A stretch of 64,000 nt of DNA, from assembly GCA_033964015.1 (NCBI GenBank), contig CM066919.1, forward strand, positions 28,487,459 through 28,551,458, given 5' to 3'. The notes below the pieces were generated by a model that saw nothing but the letters and a program-made list of their open reading frames with translations, was not told the origin of the DNA and did no database searches. The DNA is from Scolanthus callimorphus. Taxonomy: Eukaryota > Cnidaria > Anthozoa > Actiniaria > Edwardsiidae. Shown piece by piece: positions 50,814 to 63,200 of the stretch (positions within the stretch are counted from its first letter, which is position 1; each line of letters starts with the position of its first letter). The position numbers and the translations under genes are program-made.

Positions 50814-51651
50814 AGCGGAGCTCCCGAGGGCGCCGAAGGCGCCCGCGAGCGGAGCCCCATAGCTAGATGCAGGAGAAAAAGGAACAAAAAAACGTGTATA
50901 TGCATCCAACGATTCTGTCATGGACTTCCGGTTTGTGCGTTTCGTTCGTTCGTTCGTTCGTTCGTCCGGAATGACGTCATCGAAACTAGAAAAATCAATA
51001 TCTCAAGAAGGCAACATCGATAGGTGACCAAACTTGGGTAAAGTTATTTTGGAGGTATTAGGGGGGTGCACCACCAAGGCCACGGGACATGACGTCGTCG
51101 ATGACGTCATCGAAACTAGAAAAGTCAATATCTCAAGAAGGTAACATCGCTAGGTGACCAAACTTGGGTAAAGTTATTTTGGAGGCAAGGGGAGTGCACC
51201 CCCAAGGTCACGTGACATGACGTCATCGATGACGTCATCAAAACTAGAAAAGTCAATATCTCAGGAAGGCAACATCGCTAGGTGACCAAATTTGGGTAAA
51301 CTTATTTTGGAGGCAAGGGGGGTGCACTACCAATATCACATGACATGACGTCATCGATGACGTTATTAAATCTAGAAAAGTCTATATCTCGAGAAGGCAA
51401 CATCGCTAGGCGAACAAACTTGGGTACAGTCGAGAAAACATCCGGAGTATGTGGGTATGGAGCTCTTTGAAATGCAACATAAAAAAATTCTGAATTTGCA
51501 AGTATGGCAATGGAGAACAAGAATGTTTCTGTAGCAAGTGACGTCGCGACACGTCACATTATTAATCTTTTGCAGGACTTTTCCCTAGCAATGGCCCAAC
51601 AAGATAGGTAAACGCACCCTTTTATAAAAATATGTAACCGGGAGCTCCGCT
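50814..51651. mobile_element. TIR element enclosing a 126-bp minisatellite
   Basis: 13-bp inverted ends AGCGGAGCTCCCG (50814-50826) and CGGGAGCTCCGCT (51639-51651). Internal GC palindrome GGGCGCCGAAGGCGCCC, a TTCG microsatellite (50937-50964), then four degenerate repeats. A related right-end phrase (GAGCTCCGCTTTTAG) occurs at about 33829, so the family is dispersed. Confidence 0.65.
50972..51440 (+). repeat. four-copy minisatellite, about 126 bp, with palindromic TGACGTCA
   Basis: Copies start near 50972, 51099, 51226 and 51355 with ATGACGTCATCGAAACTAG or variants, followed by ATATCTCAAGAAGGCAACAT and CTAGGTGACCAAACTTGGGT. TGACGTCA is the CREB/ATF palindrome; two lie close together at most junctions. 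Divergence increases toward the last copy. Confidence 0.85.
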
Positions 51652-52459
51652 TTTAGCCAGTGGCTAAATCTATATATTAACATTTGCTCCCGGTGTCTAT
51701 AAAGATTTGGAAGGCTGGCAACTCAGACGCCATTTTGACAAATACCACGCTACAAACACGCTACCAGCTGTATTCGAGGCCCCGAATTCCACTCAATTTT
51801 CAATTATTTGGCATTTGACCTCGGAAACATTAAAGTCAGATGATCTTTCCTACCAACTGAGCTATAACTTTCGAATTTGCTTTTTTCACGTTCTATTTTA
51901 ACCTTTTTTTTAAAATTAACCCGGCAAAAGGGATGTTCAGTACGATCTGCTGAACAGTTTGCGAGTCACGCCACTCTTCCGACTTCTTGCCGACGGCCCG
52001 AAACCTTGAAAGTGTAGCGCGCGATAAGTCCCAAGAGGGCTGGGCGAGAAGATTTTATTGCGCGCGAATGTCCCAAGGATTCTTCCCTGAGCCGTCACAC
52101 CACGCCGATCACGGTACAAATAAAATAAGGCCAAGTAAAAAAATAACATGTTTATCGTCCGAAGCTTTCCAAAAAGTGTCCATGCGGCCCTTTTTATTTA
52201 TTATTTCTTTTTGCTCCTTGTTTATGTCCTGTTTTATTGGTTTATGCCATATTTGTATACAAAATGACTACGACTGTTTCATAAACTATTCTTAAGGGCA
52301 ATCTATGTTCATATAAAGCAGTTTCTAACCGCTTGTGACGTTTGACTTTGTTTTGGAGACAATTTGTGAAAATCTTTTGCGAACGTCCGTAAATCGAGAG
52401 AAAGACGAAACTCACCGGATAACGCGCGATTCCTGATCTCAACAAGTGCGCGCGGTGAT
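51652..52459. other. no gene seen
   Basis: Noncoding; nothing beyond short frames. Confidence 0.4.
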
Positions 52460-53755
52460 CTCTTCTTCTTCTTCTTCTTCTTCCAGTAAAGCCCACCTCC
52501 TTCTTGTTGAAGATTCTTGTGAGCATAATATAACGCGCTTGTGCAGGTGCCAAAATAAAATAAGTGTCAATGTGCAGGTGGATAAAATTAAACTGGGTTG
52601 GCTGTGTCAGCGGTTGGCTAAGTGGCCCCACAGCCGCTCTTTGAAAGCAGTAAGGCTGGGGGCCACTACCACAAAGTCCGGCACCGCGTTCCAATCCCTG
52701 ATGGTTCTGGGAAAGAAGGCCATCTGGTGGTAGTTGGTGGCAGAACGGGGCCTTCAAAGCTCCTACTGTTGAGGTGTCTTTGGATTGTCTCTGCATCGGC
52801 GTTACCGGGGCTTCGCTGCCTAGAGTTACTAGGCCATATTTGATTTGTACATCATGCATAGTCTAAGAAATTGCCGCCTTAGTTCTAAGGTGTTCCACCA
52901 AAGATCGGCTAACATCTCACTTACACTGGATACATTATGGCACCTGTACGTTCAAGGCATACCATCTGGCTGCTCTGCGTTTGACCATTTCCAGCTTGTT
53001 GATGTTTTAGCTTAGTGTGGGGGTCCTAGGCAGTACAGGCATACTCCAGTGATGAACGTACAAGTGTCGTATAAGCCAAGGTCTTGAGTGTTGGGTCATT
53101 GATTCTTAAGTTCCGTTTGAGAAATCCTAGGCTTTTGTTTGCTTTGTTGGTGACATTACTAGTATGTTCGTTCCACTTGAGATCTCGAGTCAGCGTTACT
53201 CCTAGGATAGCTGGTGGAATCCACAGCCTCAAGGATCTTTACATGCAGCATATAATCAAAGCAGACTAAAGACCGTTTACGCCCAACACGGAGGACTTTA
53301 CATTTATCTGGATGGAACTTCATCTTCCATTTTGCTTCTCAGGAGTCCATGCGATCCAGGTCTTGTTGCAGAGCATGGCAATCAGCTTCAGTATGAATTG
53401 AAAGATATGCTAAGGTGTCATCTGCAAATAGTCTTACATTCGAGGACAGTGATTCGGGGAGGTCGTTGATATAGAATAAGAAGAGACACAGACCGAGAAC
53501 GGACCATTGTGGGACGCCTGAGAAGACTGGAACACTCTCTGAGAATTCCCCATCAAGGACAACTCTTTGGGATCGGCCAGTAAGGAAAGCTTGGATCCAA
53601 TGGTTTGAGTTCCAACAAATTCCATGTGGCTGAGCTTCCTGATCAGTAGATGGCGACTCACCTTATAAAAAGCTTTATTGAAATCCATAAGCAGCACGTC
53701 AGATTGCTGTCCATCGTGCATGGCATTTATAAGATCGTTTATAAGATCTCAGAAC
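52460..53755 (-). pseudogene. LINE reverse-transcriptase remnant with several frameshifts
   Basis: On the minus strand, in order: DVLLMDFNKAFYKVSRHLL; an out-of-frame block equivalent to the PQGS-LGP-YINDLP region and the catalytic [19 protein letters not shown] ... [12 protein letters not shown] ... [12 protein letters not shown]; and a C-terminal block equivalent to FFPRTIRDWNA. At least three frame changes. 5' truncated near 53755; the 3' end is a (GAA)n run (plus-strand CTT at 52460-52483). Confidence 0.75.
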
Positions 53756-54862
53756 AACACCGCAAATTCCGTGCGAGAGAAAAGGACTGATAGTAACGAT
53801 AGTAATTCAAAGTTTATTATATTTATACAGTATAAGAATACAAGATAATCACTTCCAAAATCAATTTTTATAATACTCAAAATACAGAATTTCTGGTTTA
53901 AAAATAGTTTACAAAACATTTATTTGCACGGCGCACCTGTTCTGTGCATCGATGCGCGCGCTATTCGTTCGAAAATGACGTCATCGAACGCGCGCGCAAT
54001 CTAACTACCCCCATTTGAGCGAAAAGTACTAAGAAAACGTTTTTGGGGATGCTGCACTATTTTGATAAGACTATCTTTTCCAACGACAAGTTTCTGAACT
54101 ATCGTAAAAAAGCCCAAAAATGAGGTATCAAAAAGCCTCTAATTATCACCGAGTAGCGTCATTACACGTAGAAAATTCAAGAATCCAATGTTTGTTCTAT
54201 GAAGAATCCAACAGTTTAGTTTAAACTTGCAAGCGAAGCAGATTGTGTCATTTTAGTAAGCGTTTATATCACAATTTTCTTGTTTCACGTAATCCTTCAC
54301 AAAATAGCCCTCTAGCACCATGTTTGCGCCGTTTCTAAACAAGCATGGGCACCCCCTCTTTTTATTTCCTATTTAACGGCGACGTGATTATCGGCGAATA
54401 GTCACCGAGACTAATTGTTTTAGTATAATTACTCAAGTGATTCATAGTATAATACTCAAGTGATTCATAAGGCTTGACAGAAAAAACTTGTCTTGTTTTT
54501 TATTTACTGTTGCCTTCTTTTTCCTTTTGTCTTCATTTCTTTTCTTTTCTTTCGCAAGTCACTCTTGCACTTTACCTTTGGATTCACACACACACACAGC
54601 TTAACAAAGAGCAACACTCTGTATGGAACTGTATGAAGGGGATCAAATAGAAGTCTGCGTTTATTTATTTACCTTTTTTCCTTCCGCAGGTAAATTGGCA
54701 TTTCAGCTTAGCTCACGCGACCTAATTAACGATTGATGAATTAGAATACAAAAGTAGTATATAAAGCAAAGACCTGTATTCAGGTAGGACATTCATCATA
54801 TCTGCTGCCTCGATGCTGTCGCTGCTGGCAACTCCAATGTCTCAGTTGTACAGCAATTTCAG
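53756..54862. other. intergenic and 3' flank of the RILPL gene
   Basis: No coding support. A minus-strand AATAAA cluster at about 54659-54668 lies some 200 nt after the RILPL stop and could be its poly(A) signal. Confidence 0.45.
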
Positions 54863-57800
54863 CTATTTTCGTGTAGTGAAGATGCTGAATCTGAAATAAA
54901 AAGCAATGTTCTAAGCAAGATAGAGTGCGGAATGTTGCTGCTTGGAAATTAAATGGGATACTATGAAGGTAAAATTGAACATTTTCCTACTCACATTTTC
55001 GATATTCCAGATTCTTCTTTCTTTATTTGTTTCCTAGTCGAATTCGGGCTCTTAGGCTGGGACTCACTCTCCTCTGCCAAATTCCTGTTGAATAAAATTT
55101 ATTTTAATTATATTGGTTGATTTATCATTTGAATGACTACCTTGAAATGAGCTGCATGACTTTTGACAGTCAGAAAATTAAATGGTAATATTTCCAAAGT
55201 TTGGCGACTGCAAACTATTTGTGCTGAAGCTATCATTTTCTGTTCTGATGACCACACAGAGTTTATCTCAACTGAGACACAAGCTGTAATTTGACTCTCT
55301 ATTAAACAATCAACTTACTGAGGTCTATAAAGCGCAAGCTCATCCTTCAAGAAGAACACCTCCTCCTTTAGCTGATTTCTCTCAAACAATATCTCCTGAA
55401 GTTCTGCCTTGGTGTATCTAGGTCTGTTGGGGTCTTTAGATGGGGCTGCAGCCTCCTGGCCCGTTGATGTCTCAGGTTTATGTTCCTTTTCTTTTGAATG
55501 TTGAAGAATTTCCCATCCATTTTCTCCCTTTCTTTGTTCTCCATTCTGTTCATGTTCAGTACTATCAATATAGTGTGTTTCTTCAGTTTCATCATAATCC
55601 TGAGATCCATTATCGTACTCAGAATTCCCTACTGTTTGGAGACTGTCTCGTTCTAATATCACATTTAGATGTTCTTCTTCATCTGTTTCATCTTCCTCAT
55701 CATCTGCGTCTTCTTGCTCTTCACTTGAATAGCGTTCATCTCTTTGAAGATCTAATTTGAATGCTTTGAACTCTGCTTGAAGTTCAGCCTTCTCTTTTGC
55801 AAGCATGCGTATTCTTGTCTGCTTGGCAGACAAATTTCTCCTCAAGGATTCGTTGATGTTAGTTAGCCTATCAACTTGTTCTTCAATCTGAAAACCAAGG
55901 GAAAAAATCACTTAATGTCTTCGGATTCTATGATGCACAAGCCAGTTGACATGGCAAGGGACTGGAATCGTCTGCCAGGGGTGGATCCAGTAAGCCCAAA
56001 CATGGTGGAGGAGAGGGGCAAACAAGGGCCGGGCGATTCCAGTTGAGGAGTAGTAAACTGTAGGGATAACCAGTCATTTTGAGACTTTTTGGGACTTTTG
56101 CATTGTGCCAGGGCCCAAAGAGATGAGGCTAGTCACCTAAGTCATTTTCAACTTACCGCATCCATGTCTGCCCGCTGGTTATCAATTTCAGTATTTCTCT
56201 CCCTTATGGCATCTCGCTGATTATCAATTGTGTCTTTCATCTTCCTCATCACCTCTGCATCCCCTGGGGCACTTACAAATGTTGTTACTGCACAGGAAAA
56301 AAAATGTCATGGATAGTGCATGCTGGTCCACTGCAGTGTGATTATCTGTTATTTGACAAAGTCAAAGGGAATGGCCCTCCCCTGTTTTCTGAAATGAAAT
56401 GTTCTAAAATGATGTGATTACATTATATGCACAGGTAGAATGACATGTCTTGGCAAGGATGTGCATGGCACCACATGGTTCACTTTGGGTTTTGGAATCG
56501 TTGTATGACATCACATGTCAGTGTATGATGCATTCTCGTACCCAGAGCTCGTCTGCTCGCAGGGGAGGCTCTGGGGACATCCATTTGAGGGCCGTCGCTG
56601 ATTGGTTGATTTTGAGCGTTGGAGCATGCGCTGAAAAGTCTTTCTCTCAGCGGCTCTGTATTAAATCTCGCGCATGCGTCAGTGGCTGTCACCAGAGCCT
56701 CCCCCGCGAGGTTACGAGCCGGGGAGCTCTGGGTTCGAGAATGTGTATGATGTGACTGGCCTAACACCACATGGCATGGTATATATAGTTGGTGTAAATT
56801 TGGTATGGCATTTAGTATGTCTTGCATGGCATATGACATGACATTAGGCAGGGTATGGTATATGACATATGGCTGGCATGTGATGTAGTGATGGTATGGT
56901 GTGGTGTGGTGTGGTGTGGTGTGGTGTGGTGTGGTGTGGTGTGGTGTGGTAGTATGGTATGGTAGTAGGTATGGCATGGCTGACATGATGGTAGTGGTAT
57001 GGTATGTGATGCAGTGATGGTATTTTGGTATGGTATTGCATTTAGTATGTCATGGCATTTGGCATGGCATGACATTAGGCATGGTATGGTATGATATGAC
57101 ATGGCTGGCATGTGATGTAGTGATGGTATGGTAGAAGGTGTGGCATGGCTGACATGATGGTAGTGGTATGTGATGCAGTGATGGTATTTTGGTATGGTAT
57201 TGCATTTAGTATGTCATGGCATTTGGCATGGCATGGCATGGCATGACATGACATTAGGCATGGTATGGTATGATATGACATGGCTGGCATGTGATGTAGT
57301 GATGGTATGGTGTGGTGTGGTGTGGTAGTATGGTATGGTAGTAGGTATGGCATGGCGTGGCATGGCTGACATGATGGTAGTGGTATGGTATGTGATGCAG
57401 TGATGGTATTTTGGTATGGTATTGCATTTAGTATGTCATGGCATTTGGCATGGCATGACATGACATTAGGCATGGTATGGTATGATATGACATGGCTGGC
57501 ATGTGATGTAGTGATGGTATGGTAGAAGGTGTGGCATGGCTGACATGATGGTAGTGGTATGTGATGCAGTGATGGTATTTTGGTATGGTATTGCATTTAG
57601 TATGTCATGGCATTTGGCATGGCATGGCATGGCATGACATGACATTAGGCATGGTATGGTATGATATGACATGGCTGGCATATGATGTAGTGATGGTATG
57701 GTAGAAGGTGTGACATGGCTGAAGAGATGGTAGTGGTATGGTGTGTGCAGTGATGGTATTTTGGTATGGTATTGCATTTAATATGTCATGGTATTTGGCA

Positions 57801-59743
57801 TGACATGACATTAGGCATGGTATGGTATGATGACATGACTGGCATGTGATGTAGTGATGGTATGGTAGTAGGTATGGTATGATGTGGCATGGCTGGCATG
57901 TGAAAGTAGTGGTATGGTATGTTATGGCATGTGATGCAGTGATAGAGTATGGCATGTGATGGTAGTGGTATAGTAGTATAGTATATGGTATGGCATATGA
58001 TGCAGCGATGGATTATGGCATGGCATGGTAGTAGGTATGATATGTTAGGTGTGGTGTGGCTGCCAATGGATGCAGAGATTGTAGTGTATGGTTGTGTGGT
58101 ATGGTGTTATGAGTTGGCATAAAATGGCATTGGTCATCTCTATAACTATACCTGGCTTTTCATTCATAGCTGCTTGATACTCCAGTCGTAGTCTCTTGTT
58201 TTCTTCCTTCAGCTTTGCTAACATAGTTTGCAAGTTGCTTGCCTCTCCTGATGACTGGACACTATAAAGTTCCTAGAACAGAAAATCATTTTAAAATAAT
58301 TATGTCATGTAGGCAAAACAAGGGCTACCAAATGGTTACCCAAATTTGTATGTAATCGCAGTTTTAACTACTGTTTGCTTGCCAAAAAGTGCTTGCTGCT
58401 CCTTGCAAAAACAGAAGTGCTCTGCAGTCTCACAAAATAATTAGGGTGCTTGTTCTGCTTGCGAGTCCTTGCCAAAGGCCATTGGGGTCAGCATTGGATG
58501 TGACAGTACTGCGTTACCACAAATATTGAGACTTTTACCACCAAATCATTACTGCAAACCTCAAGCACACAACTACCCTCTCCAAGCAAGAACATATGTT
58601 TCCTGAGGGGCCCCTCAAAGGATCAGTTCACAACAATTGCTCATGTCTACTTAAAAAGAACATGGGGTGGGTGGAAGGGGTACTTGAAGGTTAAAATGGT
58701 AGGTATGACCACTGGGTGGGAAGCCCGAATTTCCACCCTAAAAAACACCTTGTCAGAAAAAATTCCACCCTAAAAAGTATTCCTTGACCTATAATACCTT
58801 CTTCAGCATACCGAACCCCTAGAAAATATCGGATTTTCTTCTGCGTGCCATTTTTGTTCAGAACACCCCTAAAAAATCTGTATCAAAAAGAAATAATATG
58901 ATGGTCATACCTACCATCCGAATATCGGGAGTACTCCCCCCCCCCCCTGCCATGTTTACCAGGCAAACTGGAAACTTTCCTAAACTTTTGTAAGGAACGT
59001 ACATGGACAACAGAAAGAAGGCAAATATCTTTACTGAATAATAGATTGACGATGAAAATTAAAAGTCGTTTTTAGCAAAACGACCATGAAAATATTTTAC
59101 CAAGCTGTAAAAGGTCAAAGCAAGCCTTGACTTCATACACTAAAAGCACTGGGAGCATTGGGCGAATTCGAGACCCTTCTAGCGAAATGTCGGAGCAAAG
59201 TAAACAAACCACAGATTTTATCATGGTATGTCGTGTTTGATTGTACACTAATTATTATACCTCGGAAAATCTTTAATTCGTTTAACTACTTCTTAGTTTT
59301 TCGTTTATGCTAAATAGGGCAGATGGTTGTATCGGAATTTGTGGTAAATTCAAAACAAATTAGAGATCACAATGGAAGTCAGAAGTCGTCATGGTCATAC
59401 TCATAGCTATTGTTTTGAACAAAAGACTAGCGCTGTTCCTTTTTTCACTGGAACGGAAAGATCTAGCTAATTCTCGTAATACCTCGTCAAGTCTTCTCCT
59501 CAGGTTAGCTTCCTTCTTTATTTCCAAGTAAAGTCTTTCATTTTCCATTCTCAATTCTGCGATCTCGAGCTTTTCTTTCTCCCTTTCGCTGACAAGAAGT
59601 TCTAGTTCTTCAAAAACTCGCACGACTTTGGGCATCAAATCAAGCACAGCTTCATGGCCAAATTGGTCTATAATTTTCTCAATGTCCTGTCCAATAACTG
59701 AGGCCTGTTCGTAGACATCGGCCGTACTTAATTCCGCAGCCAT
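54863..59743 (-). CDS. RILPL1: RILP-like protein (RH1 and RH2 domains), six exons
   Basis: Six minus-strand exons with GT-AG borders and consistent phases: 59483-59743, 58152-58272, 56157-56287, 55319-55887, 54995-55084, 54863-54890. Total 399 aa, about the length of RILPL1 in vertebrates. RH1: residues 8-55 (DVYEQASVIGQDIEKIIDQF, LMPKVVRVFEELELLV). Coiled coil follows (KLKEENKRLRLEYQ). An acidic linker (SSEEQEDADDEEDETDEEE) is inserted near 225-245. RH2: DPNRPRYTKAELQEILFERN through FFLKDELALY, about 337-370. The C-terminus ends ESGISKIFSIFTTRK, as in the family (SGI-K-FS-F). RILPL proteins bind phosphorylated Rab GTPases (Rab8/10/36) through RH2 and act in ciliary and lysosomal trafficking; partner choice here is inferred. 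ATG context AGCATGG is strong. RILPL1 versus RILPL2/RILP orthology cannot be settled by eye. Confidence 0.9.
56531..56743. mobile_element. MULE-like MITE, CATTCTC family copy 2, in RILPL intron 2
   Basis: 213 bp, ends CATTCTCGTACCC and GGGTTCGAGAATG, long subterminal inverted repeats shared with copy 1. The 9-bp TGTATGATG flanks both sides exactly (56522-56530 and 56744-56752). Confidence 0.85.
56765..58075. repeat. higher-order ATGG/GGTAT minisatellite in RILPL intron 2
   Basis: About 1.3 kb built from words such as GGTATGGTATG, GGCATGGCATG and GATGTAGTGATGG. A pure (GTGGT)n block lies at about 56896-56951. A larger unit (TGATGCAGTGATGGTATTTT to TGGCTGGCATGTGATGTAG) recurs at about 57008, 57173, 57393, 57565 and 57745, so roughly 170-220 bp higher-order repeats. 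All His/Thr/Pro-rich frames here are translation of the repeat. Confidence 0.9.
58590..59482. repeat. RILPL intron 1 with an inverted-repeat element near 58675-58945
   Basis: Within intron 1 (58273-59482), ATGGTAGGTATGACCA (about 58696-58711) is inverted as TGGTCATACCTACCAT (about 58902-58917), with GGGGTACTT and AGTACTCCCC outside. Between them is a degenerate repeat of ACACCCCTAAAAAAT type. Probably another miniature TIR element; a C-run follows at 58937-58947. Confidence 0.5.
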
Positions 59744-60259
59744 GCTAAAGAAATTTTCTTGAATTTCTACCCAAATTCAGTCCAAACGAGATTCATGCCT
59801 TTTTGCGCAAGAGGCGAGTATCTTGATATCTGGAGGAAGTCATACGACCCCTTAATGTCAACTTGTTGCGCCTGATAGAATCTCGGTTCTGATTGGCCCA
59901 GAGAACAATAGGCAAATTAAAAAGGGTGAAATTATTTACTATTTTTTAGGACGTTTGTAGATCACTTCAAATTATTCACAATTCGTAGAAAATGTAGATT
60001 CCAAAGGAATGAGGAAAATTTATTGATTCAATAGAAGTCAATAAGACGCAACGGAAATACAGGAAATACTTTTTCTATGACATTATGTGTTTGGAGCCTG
60101 CAGCCTGTTTAGTCAGCAGACTTCGCTTTATTGGTGACGGTAGAATGAATGACAGCATATTTTTCCAAGATGGCGGACAAAGTGTGTTGTTGCTGCTAAA
60201 GAAGACTTATTATTTTCACAATTTTTGTGGAAAAAAGACCATTAATATATATAGATATC
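59744..60259. promoter_or_regulatory. shared bidirectional promoter region of RILPL and MED16
   Basis: 516 bp between divergent start codons. Contains a CCAAT box on the minus strand (GATTGGCC, 59889-59896) and a YY1-like CCAAGATGGCGG at 60166-60176, 84-94 nt before the MED16 ATG. No TATA box at a fitting distance except AT runs (TATATATAG, 60246-60254) very near the ATG. Confidence 0.5.
60170..60199 (+). other. short upstream ORF before MED16
   Basis: ATG inside the YY1-like motif starts a nine-residue frame (MADKVCCCC) ending in TAA at 60197-60199, 60 nt before the MED16 ATG. If transcription starts upstream of it, it would be translated first. Whether the mRNA includes it is unknown. Confidence 0.4.
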
Positions 60260-63200
60260 ATGGATCTGTTGTACAGTGTCTCTTGGGATACAGTTAAGCC
60301 TACGAGAAGGTATTAAAATTATAAAAGTTAGGAAATGATAACCTATTAACTTTCGAAACTTTACACGAGACCTTTTAGTTTTAGTATCCATGATGTCCAT
60401 CTGTGGTTTACTTTGTAGTGATATATGCGGCAAAGTGTCAGTGGCGTGGTCATGCCGTAATCTGGTAGCATTTACCACTGGCCACAGAAGAATTTTCTCA
60501 TCTGCTGGCAATACAACAACTGACTCTGCTGCTCAAGATTCAAGGTACTTTGAATAATACTATGCTAATAAGAGGTTGGGTAAAATCCCAAATAATTATT
60601 CGTTATCATACATTACAGTAAATGAGCGATGTTGTTTCCAGCGACTACTCTATTATTCTAACTGATAGGGGGGAAGTCCTAAAATCTAGGACTTGTTTTT
60701 CTGGCAACTGTAATGCTTGTGACAATTAATAAAAACAGGAAATTCTTCTGTAATCTTTGTTGTGACAAGCTTAAAAGCTGCTAATGGAACTCAAACATCC
60801 AGTGGCACTTCTTTGAGAAACTTTTTTACAGTAGTTTCAGCAGAAATTACAGTGCAACAGTGAAAGTTAGCAAAGAGTTTCTAGAGCGAGTTACACAACC
60901 AATAATAGCATTATCTGGCCATTATTTGGTTATCTGGTAAGTTTCACGACTTTTCTTGTATGACCTCCATAAAGCGGCCAACCTCTTTTATCATTAATCA
61001 ACAAAATGTTTTTAATTCCAGGCAGCCGTTGTGTAATCCTATTCATATTATTAATCCTGATACACCCTGGGATGTACACAGGTAGGGTAGATTTATAGAT
61101 CAATCGTGAAGACCTTCTAATGAGACGTACTAGCTTATACTTTCGTAAAGACCTGCCTTTTGTGACATTGTATGTTGTAAGTTATCAAATGATGCCAGAA
61201 ACTCTTAGAATACAATACTAATGTTTACATTTATGTATATTGCACAGATTCAAGCATACAGTTTTCAATTAAATAAGCCTACTACTTCATGTGCATAGAG
61301 CATGTAGGATTGTTTGCTTGGTGTTGTCTTAATTTTTCAGCTTTGACTCTGGTCACAATGAGGTGATAGAACACCTTCTTTGGGATGGAACAGGTTCCAG
61401 GTTGCTATCTGTAGACAACAGTGGATTGTGTAAACTATGGGCTATGAAGGTCAGCTTATATGCAAATGAATGGAGAATATATTGAACTTTATAGCAGAGG
61501 AAAGACCATTGCAGAATACACTATCCCTCTCCCATATTATGGAAGGGAATTCCTTTGAATTTCCTCACAACAAATGTAAATCTAAGAAACTTAGTCATTA
61601 GTCAGCCACCCCTTTCTTATTGATTTTAGTCCATATTAAAGTGAGAATTATGTGTAGAAATATCAAAATAATGATCTACAAATAAAGTTTAATACTAAAT
61701 TAAACTTATTGTTAGATTTCCTAAATTCAATTGAAAGTATTGCACTAAATTCCCTTAATCAGCCGATGGAAATGAATGCTTATCTCTGACTCTGAATGTG
61801 GCTAGGCTGACAAAATGGCTGTTGACTTATTACTACTGAATTATGTTTGATAAGCAAATTTGTTCTCTTTTCAGAATTACTTGATAAATGACTGGTATCA
61901 GATATCAGAGGCAGATGTTGGTGAAGGAGAGAGATTGGTCTGTATCTCTTGGATAGATAATGGAGTGAAGGTGAGCCTTGAGGTGAATTTTTATTGCAAA
62001 ATCCATCCTTGTTGGTAATTCTCTCATACATTGTGACTTAAACAAGTTGCTTGAGTGCCTGATATTTTGTTTCATTAAAGTAAATGTAATATTTCTCCTT
62101 TATAAAATAGCTAAGATAGTATGCATGCTCTGATTGGCTGAGAGCTGTGCATTCTCACATTCTCTTGCCTATGGCTCTTGGGTTTCAAACTTGTCTTGTG
62201 TTTTTCAGCCTCTCGTGCGTTTCTCACATTATAAACCACTGAAATCTGCTTTTTATTGCTTAATGACTAATAGTTTGACAATATTATTTTGTTTGCTAAA
62301 GGTTCATTACAGTCCATGGGATGAGCAGCACTCTACTATTGGCAAGAGATTTGATGATCACTTCAAACCAAGCACAAACAAACCTCCATATACTGAATTT
62401 GGAGGGAAAGCACAGGATGGATGGATAGCTGTCTCAGAGACTGGACTGGTTAGTGAAAAGTACTTGGCAGGTCATTTTATAGGTTCCCTATTGTTATTGT
62501 TGGGAGGGTATCATTTTTTTATGGAATCACACAATGCTGCTCTTACATACATAACAGGGATAACTATAAAGTGAGTATACATTTATTCTTGTCTTTAATC
62601 CTCTTGTGTTGCAATAAAGAACAGTATTGTCAGGTTCCATAATGTGCAATTATTGTTGAAAATTTTTTTAGAAGCCCCTACAAAAGTGGTTGATATGACC
62701 CCCCGGCCCTACCCTTCTGGAATTTCCAGTGAAAATAGTATAGGAAATGAAATGCATTTCATTTTTTCTGGATTTGCACAATAATTGCTGGGTCAGTAGA
62801 CTCGAAAAGTCTGGAAGAGACTCTGCATGTAAATTTAAAACCAAACATGAACATCATCATTCTGGCTGTCGTTCTGCATGATTATTTGTTACAACATAGA
62901 AGACTGTGTTGCATTGCTCCCTAACTGGGCTTTTATTTTACGGGAACTTTGTTGTCATTTTTGTTGCAGATTTGTGTAACAACACTTAAGCCACAGGTTC
63001 AGATAACAAGACAAGAGCTGGCGCCAGTGAGATGCCGAGTTTCTGTTGCTGATCTTGCTTATACAAGCAGTAAGTTGAGTAAAGCCTGGTTTCCATATAG
63101 TCTTATCTGTCGTATCAGTCAACCATGAACCGATAGAGGTAATGTTATCCCTTTAGATGGTGTTTATAGAGTGGCATGGATCCATAATCCCACGAAACAC

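Noticed and set aside
50972..51440. Regularly spaced repeats considered as a CRISPR array
   Set aside because: Units are 126 bp, degenerate and contiguous without unique spacers; the DNA is eukaryotic.
56480..57955. His/Thr/Pro/Tyr-rich frames up to 173 codons
   Set aside because: Translation of the intronic minisatellite; no coding signal.
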